Assembly (NCBI GenBank): GCA_032433595.1
Contig: JASWJB010000112.1
Span: forward strand, 1-64,000
Source: Conoideocrella luteorostrata
Taxonomy: Eukaryota > Ascomycota > Sordariomycetes > Hypocreales > Clavicipitaceae
Direction: 5' to 3'
DNA: 64,000 nucleotides
The position numbers and the translations under genes were made by a program. Below the pieces are notes generated by a model that worked only from the letters and a program-made list of their open reading frames with translations, was not told the DNA's origin and did no database searches. How positions within the stretch are numbered: the first letter of the stretch is position 1; every line of letters starts with the position of its first letter. Shown one piece after another: positions 23,074 to 34,046 of this stretch.

Positions 23074-26000
23074 ATGGGCTTGGTATGCTTGGCTACTGTA
23101 CCTGTCGAGACTCTGGACGATATAACTACCGCGTGATATGCCACTTGGGCGGAATATTGATTCTAGAGCTTGGCATCACTCCTTGTGGATAACAAACACC
23201 CGATTCGTGTACCGATGATGACGCTCGCCCACATGTGTCTTGTGGTGAAAGCATCTACCGACGCGTATTCTGTCCCCGCATTAGAATGGTCGTTTTGGAA
23301 AGTTTGGTTTGGCCCTACTCTACAGGATACTACGCCGTAATTTTCCCCTCGCGATGAAAAGTCGCGGCACTTCCACGGCAATCATATCCTCGGATAGTGG
23401 CAGAACACGACGGGCGACTCTCCGTCGGGATGACATCCATGCGGGGAACCAGTCAAATTCATCGTGATTACCCCCAGAAAACTTAAAGTAGCACCCTGAC
23501 AATTCGAAGAGCAAAGCTTAGCTCTTCACTAATATAGGTTGACAATCTCGCAGGGATCAGAAACCACAGTACTGTCCGCTTCGTGATCAGCCACCGGTAC
23601 AATATACGTACATGACCCGCACACCGGTCATTTGTGTTTTGAATCGGAAAAAGAAGCATATAGAATTGATATCATTAGACAGCTCTCTACCCATACATAT
23701 ATAGATTGGGCTAATTTGGCTCTTGTTTATGCCAGTCCGTACTCAAAGCCGATCTCTCCAACGTGTATCGTGATGCAAACATTCAAGTGTTTCCCGTTTC
23801 GTGGGTCTCAGCCAGCCACCAGAAATGGAGGAGACACCCAAAAAACGGTGCGGGTTGGACATGCGGCTGGATGCAGATCGCCATGTGTTTGGTCAGTTAA
23901 GCAGTTTGTGCTGGGATTGCCGAGGCTGATGAGAAAGGAGCAGGGGTGGGATCGAGGGCCCATTTAGGTGAGGTTACATATTGGTTCATTAATAATGTTA
24001 TATGCCACAGACTAGTTGGCCGTAGCAAACGGCCCTTTTGTTACGCTCTGACAGAATCTGGGGATTTTTTTCTCATCTCTTCTTAATTAAATTTGGTATT
24101 TATTATAGACCGTAAAATACAGCTCGTGTGCGGGAAGCGGAAGTTATCCTGCGACTTTATCGCACACCCCAAAATCGGATGTAATCATCACATGTGCTGT
24201 GTCAAAAGCCACGGAACAAGGATGCCCTTTTATTGTCCGGAGGTGCATAGTCACAGCCCTTTGTAGAATACACGTACACAATACTGACTGTTGTATGCCA
24301 TAGTACTTCTGAACAATAGAGCGAAATCTTTGTCCACGCCCTGATTGGGCTTGTTTACTTGGGACGCAATGCCATGTACCTATGAGCACCTTCTGCGTTG
24401 GTACAGGTACACTTGTCCCGCAGACTCCTGAGTTTCAGTTTAATGCAGAGGGTGATAACGCAGTGGTGCGTACCGTGCTGGGAAATATGTGCGAACCCGA
24501 GAAAAGCAGGCAGCAAAGGCTCTCCAACCATCATGCAGAGCCCGCAGGTTACCACTCGTTGGGGTTGTGGACCAGCCAGGAACCCGTTCTCTTGGCGAGT
24601 CAAGAAACTTTGCCCGAGCATGCTTGTGCCTCAAAATACAGGGGAGCCCGCAGAAGTTGTCTAGTATGCCCTACTCTGTACTCCGTCCAGCGTGTAGGAT
24701 TGTCGAAAACTACAAAAGATCTACGGAGTATGTTGTACAGGGATAAAAATAGGGATAGAGGGAGAGATTCAGATCCTTTGGCCCCGGCTTCGTTTCTCAT
24801 AGTAATAGAGATGGTAATATCCGGATACGTGCTGGCCTCACCCGGTCATATTGCAGATCGATCTCAGAAAATATCCTAGCGGAGCGTTTTGCATTGAATC
24901 CGGAATCAGAACAGGAAATACATGAACATGCCACTGTCCTTCACCCTGCGCCTGCGTTCACTTTGTGCGCCACGACTCGCGCGTTTTATAGTATTTTGAC
25001 AGAGACATCCCATGTACCTTGCATGTTTGTAGCCCATACTGGCCAATCGTAGACTGGCCCGTTCCAATGAACCAATCAACCTGCTGCATGAACCAGGGTT
25101 AAGTCGTCAGCGAATATGTGGTGTCATGCGCAGCCTGTCCACAGTTATGCAGATACGGAGCATAAGACGGAGCATTGCACCGTTTGATACTAGATCAAGG
25201 AGAAGAGGAATATTTTCTCTGTATCGCATTGTATTGCACGGACTGCGCTGCAGCTCAGCATGCTTTCCAACCATGCCTGAGAGCCAAGGACGGAGATTCT
25301 ATTCGTGCTTTGTCGCATCCGCTTAGACCGTCATCGCCTGATCTCTTCAGTTTTATCTATTTCGCACTGCCAAACGACAGGAGTTCTCCCACCGGAGCGC
25401 GGACCGCCCCGCAGATGTGCTGCATCAACATGTCGCAACAGTCTGGCTGACACAAAACGTCGTCTTTTCGTTGGGAGGGCGGACTGACCCCAAGCCGACA
25501 GAACGCTCTTGGCCCTCTCTCTAGCTTCGCAAACCCCTTCAGCTCGACGGGAAAGACGACGCTATCCTTTCACATGGAGTTGGAAGGCGAGTGGCATGGC
25601 GGAAATTGCAGCCAAAGTCCATGAGGATTGAGCCTCGGCCAGGCGCAGCGGGCATGCGGCCTGACGCTAACAGCATCATCCACATGTGGAGGATGGGTAA
25701 GGTTTGTGGTTGGGTGATTTGGTGATTTGACTGTTTGGGCGACTTTGTTGAGAGAAATGGGAGAGCGCTGATCGGTCCAACTAACTTCTCAAACCTTGCC
25801 CAAATCGTCTTAGCATATCTGCAGTATTTTCTTTACATCTGCGGGGGTGGATCCTTCCCCAGTCCGCCTTTTCACGAGCCTCGACTCCATATTGTATGTC
25901 CACGAGAGCAAGAGTGGTCGCCCAATATCGCATAGCTTGAATGCCGGGGGTGTTGCATGTTATACTTGCGTTGACGTGGTTGACATGGTGGACGGGAGAT

Positions 26001-26338
26001 GGACCCAGTTCGCAAATGCAGAAATAGCACAATGACCCCGTTCCCAAGCCCAAGGGAGGCATGGAACTGTGCCGAGTCCTTGACTGCACCCAAGTTGCCT
26101 TGCTTCCAATCCCAACTGTCGCAGGAACTGGATCTCGGATGCTTCCAGCGTCCCATGCAACGGATCAAGAAGCGCATTGGTGAATGAGTCCAAAGGGAGT
26201 GTTGGAGCCGGCTCGGCAATCGAGGGAGAGCGGTTTCGATTACATACCTATTTGGCTAACCTACAAGACGACTGCTCTCGTGTCGACATTGAGTTTCTTT
26301 CACAACCATTCTCCCGCACTAAGGATCGGATCGTCGGG

Positions 26339-27967
26339 ATGAAGTTGGGTACTCAGACTCTTCTTGTTGCTGGGTGTATCACGGGCGTCTGTCAAGGACA
26401 AGTTGGCGGATCAGCATCAGCAGTCGGCTCTACTACCTCAACTACCACACAATCCTCGACGTCTTCGGTTGCATCAGCGTCCTCGAGCCCATTAGTATAT
26501 GGTGTCAATGTCCCCAACTATTTAGCACAGCTACCCCCGTGCGGAGTAAGTCGTCCACCTCCCATGTATACTGTCGAATGGAATGATTGACATATGGCGC
26601 TCTGGAAACAGGCCAAGTGCGTAAATATATCCCTCTCAGCCTCGAAATGTTCAGGTTCAGGTGCATCATCGTGCATCTGTTCAGATGAGACATTTTCAGA
26701 AGAAGTCGCGAAATGCGCAAGGGCATCTTGTGACTTCGCCCAGCAGCTGCGTATGTTACATCCACTGCCGCAACAAGTTTGTCTTCAGGACAAGGTGAAC
26801 TAACACTAGCGATAGTCACTAGGAACACAACTGAAGGATCCTGTGGTAGACCGCCTAGAGATAGATCAGGCCAATACAACGGCACGAGTATAGCATTGTG
26901 TGCTGTCACCGGCAGTCTGGTGATAATGAGGCTTATTTTCAAGCTCTGGTTCAGCTATCACAAATCTCTACGGTCAGATGACTGGGTGATTCTTCTATCC
27001 GTACTAGTCGGCTTACCTTGTACCATACTCAACACAGTGGGACTCACCCATAATGGCTTGGGAAAGGACGTGTGGACGATGCACCCGTCGGAAATTGTCG
27101 AGTTCGCTCGGTATTTTTTCATCCAGCAGATTCTATACATTTTCCTCATGACATCCATCAAACTTAGCTTGCTCTGCTTTTACCTCACTATATTCCCCGG
27201 CAAGAAGACTCGACTCGTACTGTGGCTTACCGTTGCCATGAATATCATGTTCGGCATCATCTTTACCACCATTTCTGTGTTTCAGTGCACACCAGTACGA
27301 TTTTACTGGATGCAGTACGTACAAGAGTCCGACGGACAATGTATAAACATCAATCTCACCGGGTGGTTGAATGGGGCCGTGAGCGTGGTCATCGATCTTT
27401 GGATGATTGGAATCCCGCTGTTCCAAATCAAGAAGCTAGAGCTGCACTGGAAGAAAAAGGTGGGCGCTGCCGTCATGTTTTTAACTGGAGCCTTGTAAGT
27501 TTTGTTTGCCCTCGTGCCGGCTTTGGGATGAACGCCTTCTGACTTGACTTAGTGTAACGGTGGTATCAATTCTGCGTCTCCAGTCGCTGCTGTATTTCTA
27601 CAGCTCATTGAATCCTACCTGGGATCTTTGGCACACGGCTTGGTGGTCGACAATTGAAATCAACATCGGCCTCATCTGCGCCTGTCTTCCGACCATACGC
27701 CTCCTTCTTGTGCGCATGTGGCCGCGGGTATTTGGAAGCACCATTAATTCTACCATGGCGAGATCCCGAGCATCGCGGGGAAACAGTATGATGGTGAGAA
27801 GACAGCAGGTGCGAATTGCCAGCCTGGAGATTCAGCTAGATGAGGCACCGCCAAACAGCAAAGAGGAACATTGGCAACCGTCGCCAACAGGGAATCAACA
27901 GCATTGGGAAGCGTCGTCAACGGGAGCTGAGGAGCAGTGGGACGAACATTTCTACCACGCAAAGTGA
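26339..27967 (+). CDS. CFEM-domain Pth11-like G-protein-coupled receptor
   Basis: Four exons (26339-26545, 26612-26750, 26816-27494, 27553-27967) encode 479 residues. A signal peptide ([20 protein letters not shown]) precedes a Ser/Thr-rich spacer. The CFEM domain (about residues 58-130) begins [15 protein letters not shown] and carries the expected cysteine series, with [18 protein letters not shown] and KCARASC. Seven hydrophobic segments follow, for example [19 protein letters not shown], the segment around [18 protein letters not shown] and [13 protein letters not shown]. The cytoplasmic tail is charged and Gln/Trp-rich. This layout is that of Pth11-type receptors, which in Magnaporthe sense surface hydrophobicity and cuticle cues and signal through cAMP to appressorium formation. 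The ligand here is unknown. Its position near genes for hydrophobin and an HsbA-like protein fits a surface-sensing theme, but co-regulation is only inferred. Confidence 0.92.
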
Positions 27968-29780
27968 ACTGGGCAAAGGCGGGAAAGGTTGGCGTTGAAC
28001 GGAAAATGGGAAAATGGGAAAAGGGGGCATCTAATGAAATATACCACATGTTTTCTTGTCAGGCATATCTCAAGCGGGCGTGGCGTTTTCTTGAGTAGCG
28101 ATTCAGTGATTCCTTAGTGACGAAGCGGATAATTTCTTGATATTCAATCTCCACCTACTGAAGAGTTACCTTACCTCTCAGACTTTCTCCAGACCAACAA
28201 TTGCTGTTCTAGGTTGTGGTTTGGCACAAACCGAATGATAGCCCTTCACTTTCCCCAGTTTCCTCATCATCACGGAGTAGACAACACCCCCCTCCCCAAG
28301 CACGGACGAGGATGAGATTTAGTTACGCCGTAGTTACCTCGGGAGCCAAAGAAAAAGGAGGCGTGTCTCGTAGATGCATCCTCTGGCTTGTGAAGGGACA
28401 CCCGGAAATCATCCGCAAGCGAGGCTCTCAAAGAGCGGGCCACCACATCGCCTGGGGTCTGTCTCGAATGCCTCGTTTGCCATAACTACCGAGTGCTCCG
28501 TCCGTAGTTAGGAGTCAACTCCGGGTCGGCCGGGACTGCATGGAACCAGCCAGTCTTTGACGCCTCAACTTACGCGTAGCGTCGTCCGTGCCACGCGGGT
28601 CGTTCGATCCTAGTTCGACGCCAAAGTACGGAGTAGCTATGCCGCCGATAATGTCAGCTGCGAGCGTCAGGTCCACCGCACCGATGTCTCTTCAGCTCGC
28701 ATAACTATCTGTCTATCCCTAGACCAATGAATGAAGAACAGCATTCGAGCTGGCATACGGCGAGGCCGAGTTTGCACACTGACCGGCCACTGCGTACGTT
28801 CCATCCAGCTAGACCGTCATCAGGGCTAGTGCTGCCATGGCAGTGCAGGAATGTTGACCCTTACAGCCGGGAAGCATGACCCCGTCCAATCAGATCTCGA
28901 CTTTTACCCCAGATGAGCAAATGAGGGTGAGGTCAATCCAAAAAGTAGGTCCCACGGGTAACTACAGCGCGGAGGCGGGGAGCCGCCCTTCTGTCAAAAC
29001 AGGAGCCCAACTAACTGACTAACTAGCTGATGTCCGGAGCTGGCCTGGCCGCCTGGAAAGACTTACTTCTTGCACAGCCCGGCTTATAATAAGGAGCAGT
29101 GTATTCCGTAACTTACTCCGTACTTTATTCGAGTCGAATTTTGAGTCGGATTTTCCCACATTTATGGGGTAAAGTGGCTCCGTGGCTATCCTGCAGTCCA
29201 AAAGAGGATCGACTTACGATGAATCTGGGGCTGCCCCATCCGTCAGCCAAAGTCAAACCGATGGATGGCTTGCTCCGGCACGACACGATCTACCGGCCAA
29301 CTGGTCGTGGCGCGGGCATGAAACTTTACTTTGCAGCTGCTGGCTGAGGTGCCCAAGAATGGAAATCTACATTCTTTTTGATTGGATTCTCAAACAGTTC
29401 TGACGCCACATCCCTACAGCATTTGCTGTACATGAAGCTAGTCAGGTACATATCCTCCCTGCCCTCGCCACCAACTGTCTCGCATATTTCTTCGGACGGC
29501 CCCCCCATGCTGAGTAACGCCGATTTTTGCCCTAAAACAGTTGTTGTTGAGGTGTTACGCAATGCCTGCCGAGGCAGCTCGAAAGGAATGTTTGTGTCGA
29601 ACAAGCTTCTGATGATGGCGCCGACCCGAGACAACGCGATTATATAAAGCCTAGAGATTGCCCTCTCGAACAACAATAAGCATCCGTCATCAACTCCCAG
29701 TCAATCAACCCAAGGATTCACCTCAGCCGTCAACCCAATCCCTTTGTCTTCTTCTTCTTGACAACGAAACCGCCGCTATC
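27968..29780. other. Intergenic region upstream of the HsbA-like gene
   Basis: About 1.8 kb between two co-directional genes. It contains TACGGAGTA-type words near 28626 and 29113, and the TATA box and CT-rich leader of the downstream gene. No other gene supported. Confidence 0.5.
29641..29649 (+). promoter_or_regulatory. TATA box of the HsbA-like gene
   Basis: TATATAAAG about 135 bases upstream of the ATG at 29781. A pyrimidine-rich leader (TTGTCTTCTTCTTCTTG) lies immediately upstream of the start codon. Together they suggest a strongly transcribed gene. Confidence 0.7.
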
Positions 29781-30320
29781 ATGAAGTTCACTGCCCCCCT
29801 CACCCTTCTGGTTGCCGTCTCCGGCGCTTATTCTATGGTCATTGAGCGTGACACCCCGGTCAAGCAGGTCATCACCGACGTCACCGGCGGCGTTGACAAG
29901 CTCGATGCCGCCGCCAACAACTTCAGCGGCGACATCAAGCCCGTTGTCGAAGCTGCCGAGAATCTCATTTCCCTGATCAACAACGGCCAGACTGTTGCCG
30001 ACGGCGCTGCCCCCATCCAACTTGCAGACGCTGCCTCACTTCTCCAGCCCGTCAAGGATCTCGACGACCACGCCAAGACCTTGTTCAACGACGTCAAGGG
30101 CCGTGTTGGCGATGTTGAGAAGGCCGGACAATGCGACGTCACCCGTGAGAAGCTCGGCACTGTCAGCACCAACGGCAACAAATTGATCGATTCTATTCTG
30201 AACAAGGTCTCTTCCAGCTTTGCCAGGGCTCAGGCCAAGCCTTACACTGATGACATCAAGAGTCTTCTGCAGCAGGCTCAGGACCTCTTTGCCGAGGGCA
30301 AGTGCGTCAACGCCAGCTAA
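29781..30320 (+). CDS. Hydrophobic surface binding protein A (HsbA)-like secreted cell-wall protein
   Basis: Single exon of 179 residues. The signal peptide is MKFTAPLTLLVAVSGAYS. The mature protein is entirely helical in pattern, with heptad-like Ala/Leu/Val spacing (VITDVTGGVDKLDAAANNFS near its start) and two cysteines (in AGQCDV and EGKCVNAS). This composition and length match the HsbA family (Pfam PF12296). The founding Aspergillus member is secreted, binds hydrophobic surfaces and recruits a cutinase. In insect and plant pathogens such proteins are linked to host cuticle contact. Codon use is strongly biased to C-ending codons (GTC, GCC, AAC, AAG), unlike the neighbouring receptor gene, which implies high expression. 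The family call is from pattern and length; the function is by analogy. Confidence 0.88.
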   Translation: MKFTAPLTLLVAVSGAYSMVIERDTPVKQVITDVTGGVDKLDAAANNFSGDIKPVVEAAENLISLINNGQTVADGAAPIQLADAASLLQPVKDLDDHAKTLFNDVKGRVGDVEKAGQCDVTREKLGTVSTNGNKLIDSILNKVSSSFARAQAKPYTDDIKSLLQQAQDLFAEGKCVNAS

Positions 30321-31373
30321 GCGGTCCAAGCTCCAGGCTAAATATAATGACGAGACGACCTTTGCAGGCTGGTCAAGATGGGAATGCTCTCGCCTGGCTG
30401 CATTGAAAAAAAAAAAAAGCAAGGAACCAAATAGATAGAAACAGTTGAGCTGGCTTCTAAATAGCTAGACAGATCGACACGATAGATAGTACTGTCAATT
30501 CCATTAGCTATTTTCTCACTAGGTCTTCTCTCTGCCAATTTTGCATGTTTTCAGGTGTTGCCTCTTTCGAAGCTGGAGTAATTTGACATCACAAGGTGCC
30601 CATAGGATATAAGACGTAGCCTTTTGTGAAATTCCTGTCATGGGACGACTGTGTCCTGAGTCTGTCTAAGCTCTGTTTAGGCTTGAAACTCGTGTGGTGC
30701 TCTAGTCTTCTCGGCAGTCTACTCACAGTGAGACATCCAGTGGGCATATTTCCAGCGGCACACTAGAGTGCTCGGTTATCAGCGTCAAACTGTATTCATG
30801 AGCTGCTGTTCTCATCGGTAGAAAAAAACACAATGTGTGAGTTCCTCAGTTTTGTAACCTGCAAGTTGCAGTGCTCTCTGTGCAAATGAGAAGTGATGGA
30901 ATAAGCAGGTGTCCGAGCTGGACAAGATGTTTTGTCATCTGGCTCTTGAAGATCATCCATCGACAAAGCGGCGCCTACTTTGGGCGTATTTTATAAGTCA
31001 TATGACATCCCAAGGCGGAGATCAATGCACACAGCACGAAGAAATAGGTTAGAAGACGTTGATATCGATGATTTTCAGCGAGCGGTCAGCCCCCCTCCCT
31101 CCCATTATATCTAGAGGGAGACAAATGTACAGCCTAGTACATTGCTTATATACAAGAAAAGGGCTCAAAGGCTCCATGGCTCCAAAGCTCCCGAGCTAGG
31201 TAACGACCGACCCCAGCCACTTGTCGGATTCTAGATCCAAGATATTCATACAGATGCGTTATATAAACATGACCAATATTAACCACGAAAAATAGGAGAA
31301 AAAAAATAAGGAGACGAAAGAATGAAAGTGCTAGCAATTCGAAAAAAAAAAATTGGAAAAAAAATATTATGGT
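30321..31373. other. Convergent 3' region
   Basis: About 1.05 kb between the HsbA-like gene and the converging glutaminase gene. It includes a 12-base A run at about 30407-30418, just after the HsbA-like stop, and A-rich stretches at about 31300-31365. No gene seen. Confidence 0.5.
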
Positions 31374-33790
31374 CTATTTCAGCGCCAGCAATGAGAACAA
31401 GCCGCCCTGGACGGGTCTAGCTGTAAATTGAAGGCCGCCGGGGTATCCGCCAGTGTTGACATCGTACAAATCCGTCAGAGCGCGCCATGTAGGCGTCTCG
31501 TTGATCCATTTGGCAATCTTGGAAATGAACATGCGCTGGGTGTCTGGCTTGGCGACCGCAGCGGCGAAGAGTTCCCAATCGAGCTTGGTCCAGACGTTGC
31601 GCGTATCAAGGATGACACCATATTGTTTCTGGGTCTTGAGATAGAAGTCGCTTTGCATGTCGTAGATTTCTTGGGGGATTAGGTTGAGGCCGAGGACTTT
31701 GTCGGGGTAGATGTTGTATAGGAGACCTGGAGAAGGGGGAGGGAAAGTTAGTCATTTGTTGTGTCTTGTCATGGATCAAATGTGAATGAAGGAACTTACC
31801 GTAGGAGTCCTTGTTGTCGTATTGCAGCATGGTGTGTCCGGCGTCCTTGTTAACACCATGCTGGGTCCAGAACTCGAGGTATTGTTTCGCAAGCGACGAG
31901 TAGTTGGCGCTTTCGCTTTGATGTCCGGCTTTGGTGGCGACTTGGGACATGGCTTCCAGAGCGATGATGCCCTTGATGGCCAAGTTGGTCTGGTTACTAC
32001 AAAGGAGGGTTAGTTGGTTGTGAGCAGCAAGGAAGACTTCCATTCGGAAAGATAGCTTACGCGAGATGACCGGCAAAATCATCGGTTGATAGCTGCTGGG
32101 CGGGGATCTTGGCATCCTTGATCATGTAGCCAGCCCATTTAACAAGCAAGTCCCAGTTATCGGCCAGGTACTTGTCATCATTCTTGCGCTGGGCATAAGC
32201 CAGCATCATGATGATCATGTTTCCGCACTCCTCGAGAGGCATTGCCTCATCATCACCCTTGGGGTATCCGTTTGCTCTCGGGAAACGGCCCAAGTCGTGC
32301 TGTGCATAGTCGTTGGGATAATGGTATCGATCATTGATCAGGAGAGGCTCCAACATGTACTTGATAAGGTTGGGGTTCAAGTACAGCAGGATGGGGAAGG
32401 CAGGGAAGATGACGTCGACTGTTTGAATGTCGCTGTTGGAAGAGATTTCTTTGAGGAAAATGTAGGGGTTGTCGGCAGTACCCGAGTACGCGAGAGCGCC
32501 AAAGACCTGCCTGACAACGAGAGAGGTAATCGTAGCGTAGTCCTGGCCACCGGCGGCGACGGAATCTCTCTGGACGCGAAGGTCCAGGCTGTCTGAAGCA
32601 TGGCCGGCATCATCATAGTCATTGAAGAAGAAGGTGACCAGATCCTGCTCCGAGAAGTACGAAGTCCAGAGTGATGGAACAGACTGAGGCTGGTCAGCCT
32701 GGCCGGTAAATTGAATGGCATTTTTCTGGGCAACTCCGATGGTGAATAAAGTCGACACCGTGTTGCCTTGGACTTTGCCAAGATCACGCGCAAAAGCAAA
32801 GACAGGCCTGCACAAAAAAACCAAAAACACGACCGTGTCAGCGAAAATCCCCTACGTTTTCATATCATCAGCAGAGACCAACTCACCATCTATCATTAAC
32901 AGCGCGGAACTGCGAGTCAATCTTGTTGTCCAAGCTTCCTTGGTTCGTGAACTGTCCGCGAACATCGAAATCGGCGCCGATCTTATAGCTCATACCAGGC
33001 TGATCCGCAGTAGACCAGTACCAATTGCCCCATGCAGCATTTTCACCATCCTCTTGGAACTCGTTCTGTTTCTGTTTGTAGAACTTGTGGCTGCGGATGC
33101 CAGAGTTGGAAGAGGTGTCCCATTGGATGACGGCATTGGTATCACCAGATGCCCACTCTGTTGAAACTATTAGCGAATCCCCGACTAGCTGGCAGGCAGG
33201 CAGGCAGTTGTATGCCAGTCGGAAATTTTACTCACCTCCAGACACATCAGCATAGATCTGGACGTCGTGCGACGCGCCATCAAGCGACTGGACGGCAACG
33301 TCCATGTACGAGAAAGGAATTGATTGGCGCCGCAGGTCCTCAGGGAACACTGGCGACAAGAACTCAATGCGCATGCTAACCTTGCCAGCCACGGACATGT
33401 TGAAATTGGATCGGGTTGACGTATAATCCATGCTCACTTGGTCGACAGTAGGAGCTCCAGGATGGTTGCCCATCCAATTGTAAGCTTTCCCATCAACCCT
33501 GATGAAGCCTTGCCAGCCTTGAACACCGGTACTGGGTGAAAATCTATTAGTATGGTTCTCCGACTATCCAGGAGGAATGGTATATAAACTTACGCCCAGT
33601 ATCTAGGCCATTGGCCCGGCAGGACCGCATGAGGCCCATTTTCTTGCCCATTGAGCCATACATTTAGATATGGAGATCGAACAGCCAAAGGCACGGCAGG
33701 AGGTCTTGCAGGCGAGTAGGTCGAGTCGGCCTCTACTTGCCCGCCAAGCAAGGCAAGGACAGCTGCCGAAGCATATTTGACAAACTTCAT
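31374..33790 (-). CDS. gtaA: Secreted glutaminase, GtaA family
   Basis: Six exons (33790-33594, 33531-33236, 33157-32887, 32807-32061, 31996-31800, 31726-31374) give 686 residues, the standard size of fungal GtaA. A signal peptide (MKFVKYASAAVLALLGGQVEA) is followed by RPPAVPLAVRSPYLNVWLNG, the conserved N-terminal block. Later blocks are WTSYFSEQDLVTFFFNDYDD, VFPAFPILLYLNPNLIKYML-like sequence beginning at DVIFPAFP, YHYPNDYAQHDLGRFPRANG and DEAMPLEECGNMIIMMLAYA, typical of the DUF5127/DUF4965/DUF1793 architecture. The enzyme hydrolyses L-glutamine to glutamate and ammonia outside the cell or in the wall. All five introns are 48-78 nt and each junction restores a conserved frame. A TATA box lies about 100 bases upstream, and a G-rich tract lies about 230 bases upstream. 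Confidence 0.95.
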
Positions 33791-33888
33791 GGCGCTGGGG
33801 ATGCGTGATAAGGTCTGTTGAACACCGGGGGAGTAGATTGACGGCCAGGATGTTTCAACAACGGCCTCAACAAGGCCCTCCCCCGTGG

Positions 33889-33896
33889 TATTTATA
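33889..33896 (-). promoter_or_regulatory. TATA box of the glutaminase gene
   Basis: TATAAATA on the minus strand, about 100 bases upstream of the gtaA ATG. Confidence 0.65.
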
Positions 33897-34022
33897 ATAG
33901 GTACGAACATGACGCGCAACTCTTCGATGATGTGGGACCCTTTGAGCGGAAATGATAATACAACTTTGATCCAGCCGGGAAGGGAACAAAAAAAAAAAGA
34001 AGGTGAATCACAGACCAGGGGA

Positions 34023-34046
34023 GGGGGGGGGGGGGTGGTGGGGGTG
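34023..34046 (+). repeat. G-tract with quadruplex potential
   Basis: Thirteen consecutive G followed by GG, GGGGG and GG blocks separated by single T residues. It lies about 230 bases upstream of the glutaminase start on the opposite strand. Confidence 0.85.

Larger units (their letters stand above)
21649..26338. other. Gene-poor interval rich in simple repeats
   Basis: About 4.7 kb with no gene I can support. It contains pentanucleotide CCTGT repeats (22082-22105), CTGAG repeats (about 22374-22400), a CACCAC/AGC repeat (22701-22733), a 36-base CT run (23035-23070) and one TACGGAGTA word (24722-24730). Open frames of 80-165 codons overlap one another in several frames and show no domain or signal. 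The right end should contain the promoter of the CFEM receptor gene. Confidence 0.5.

Noticed and set aside
22758..23144. Minus-strand frame containing an Arg-Glu repeat
   Set aside because: The repeat is the translated CT microsatellite at 23035-23070.
24382..24879. 165-codon open frame in the 21.6-26.3 kb interval
   Set aside because: Four other open frames overlap it on both strands; no signal peptide, domain or coherent composition.
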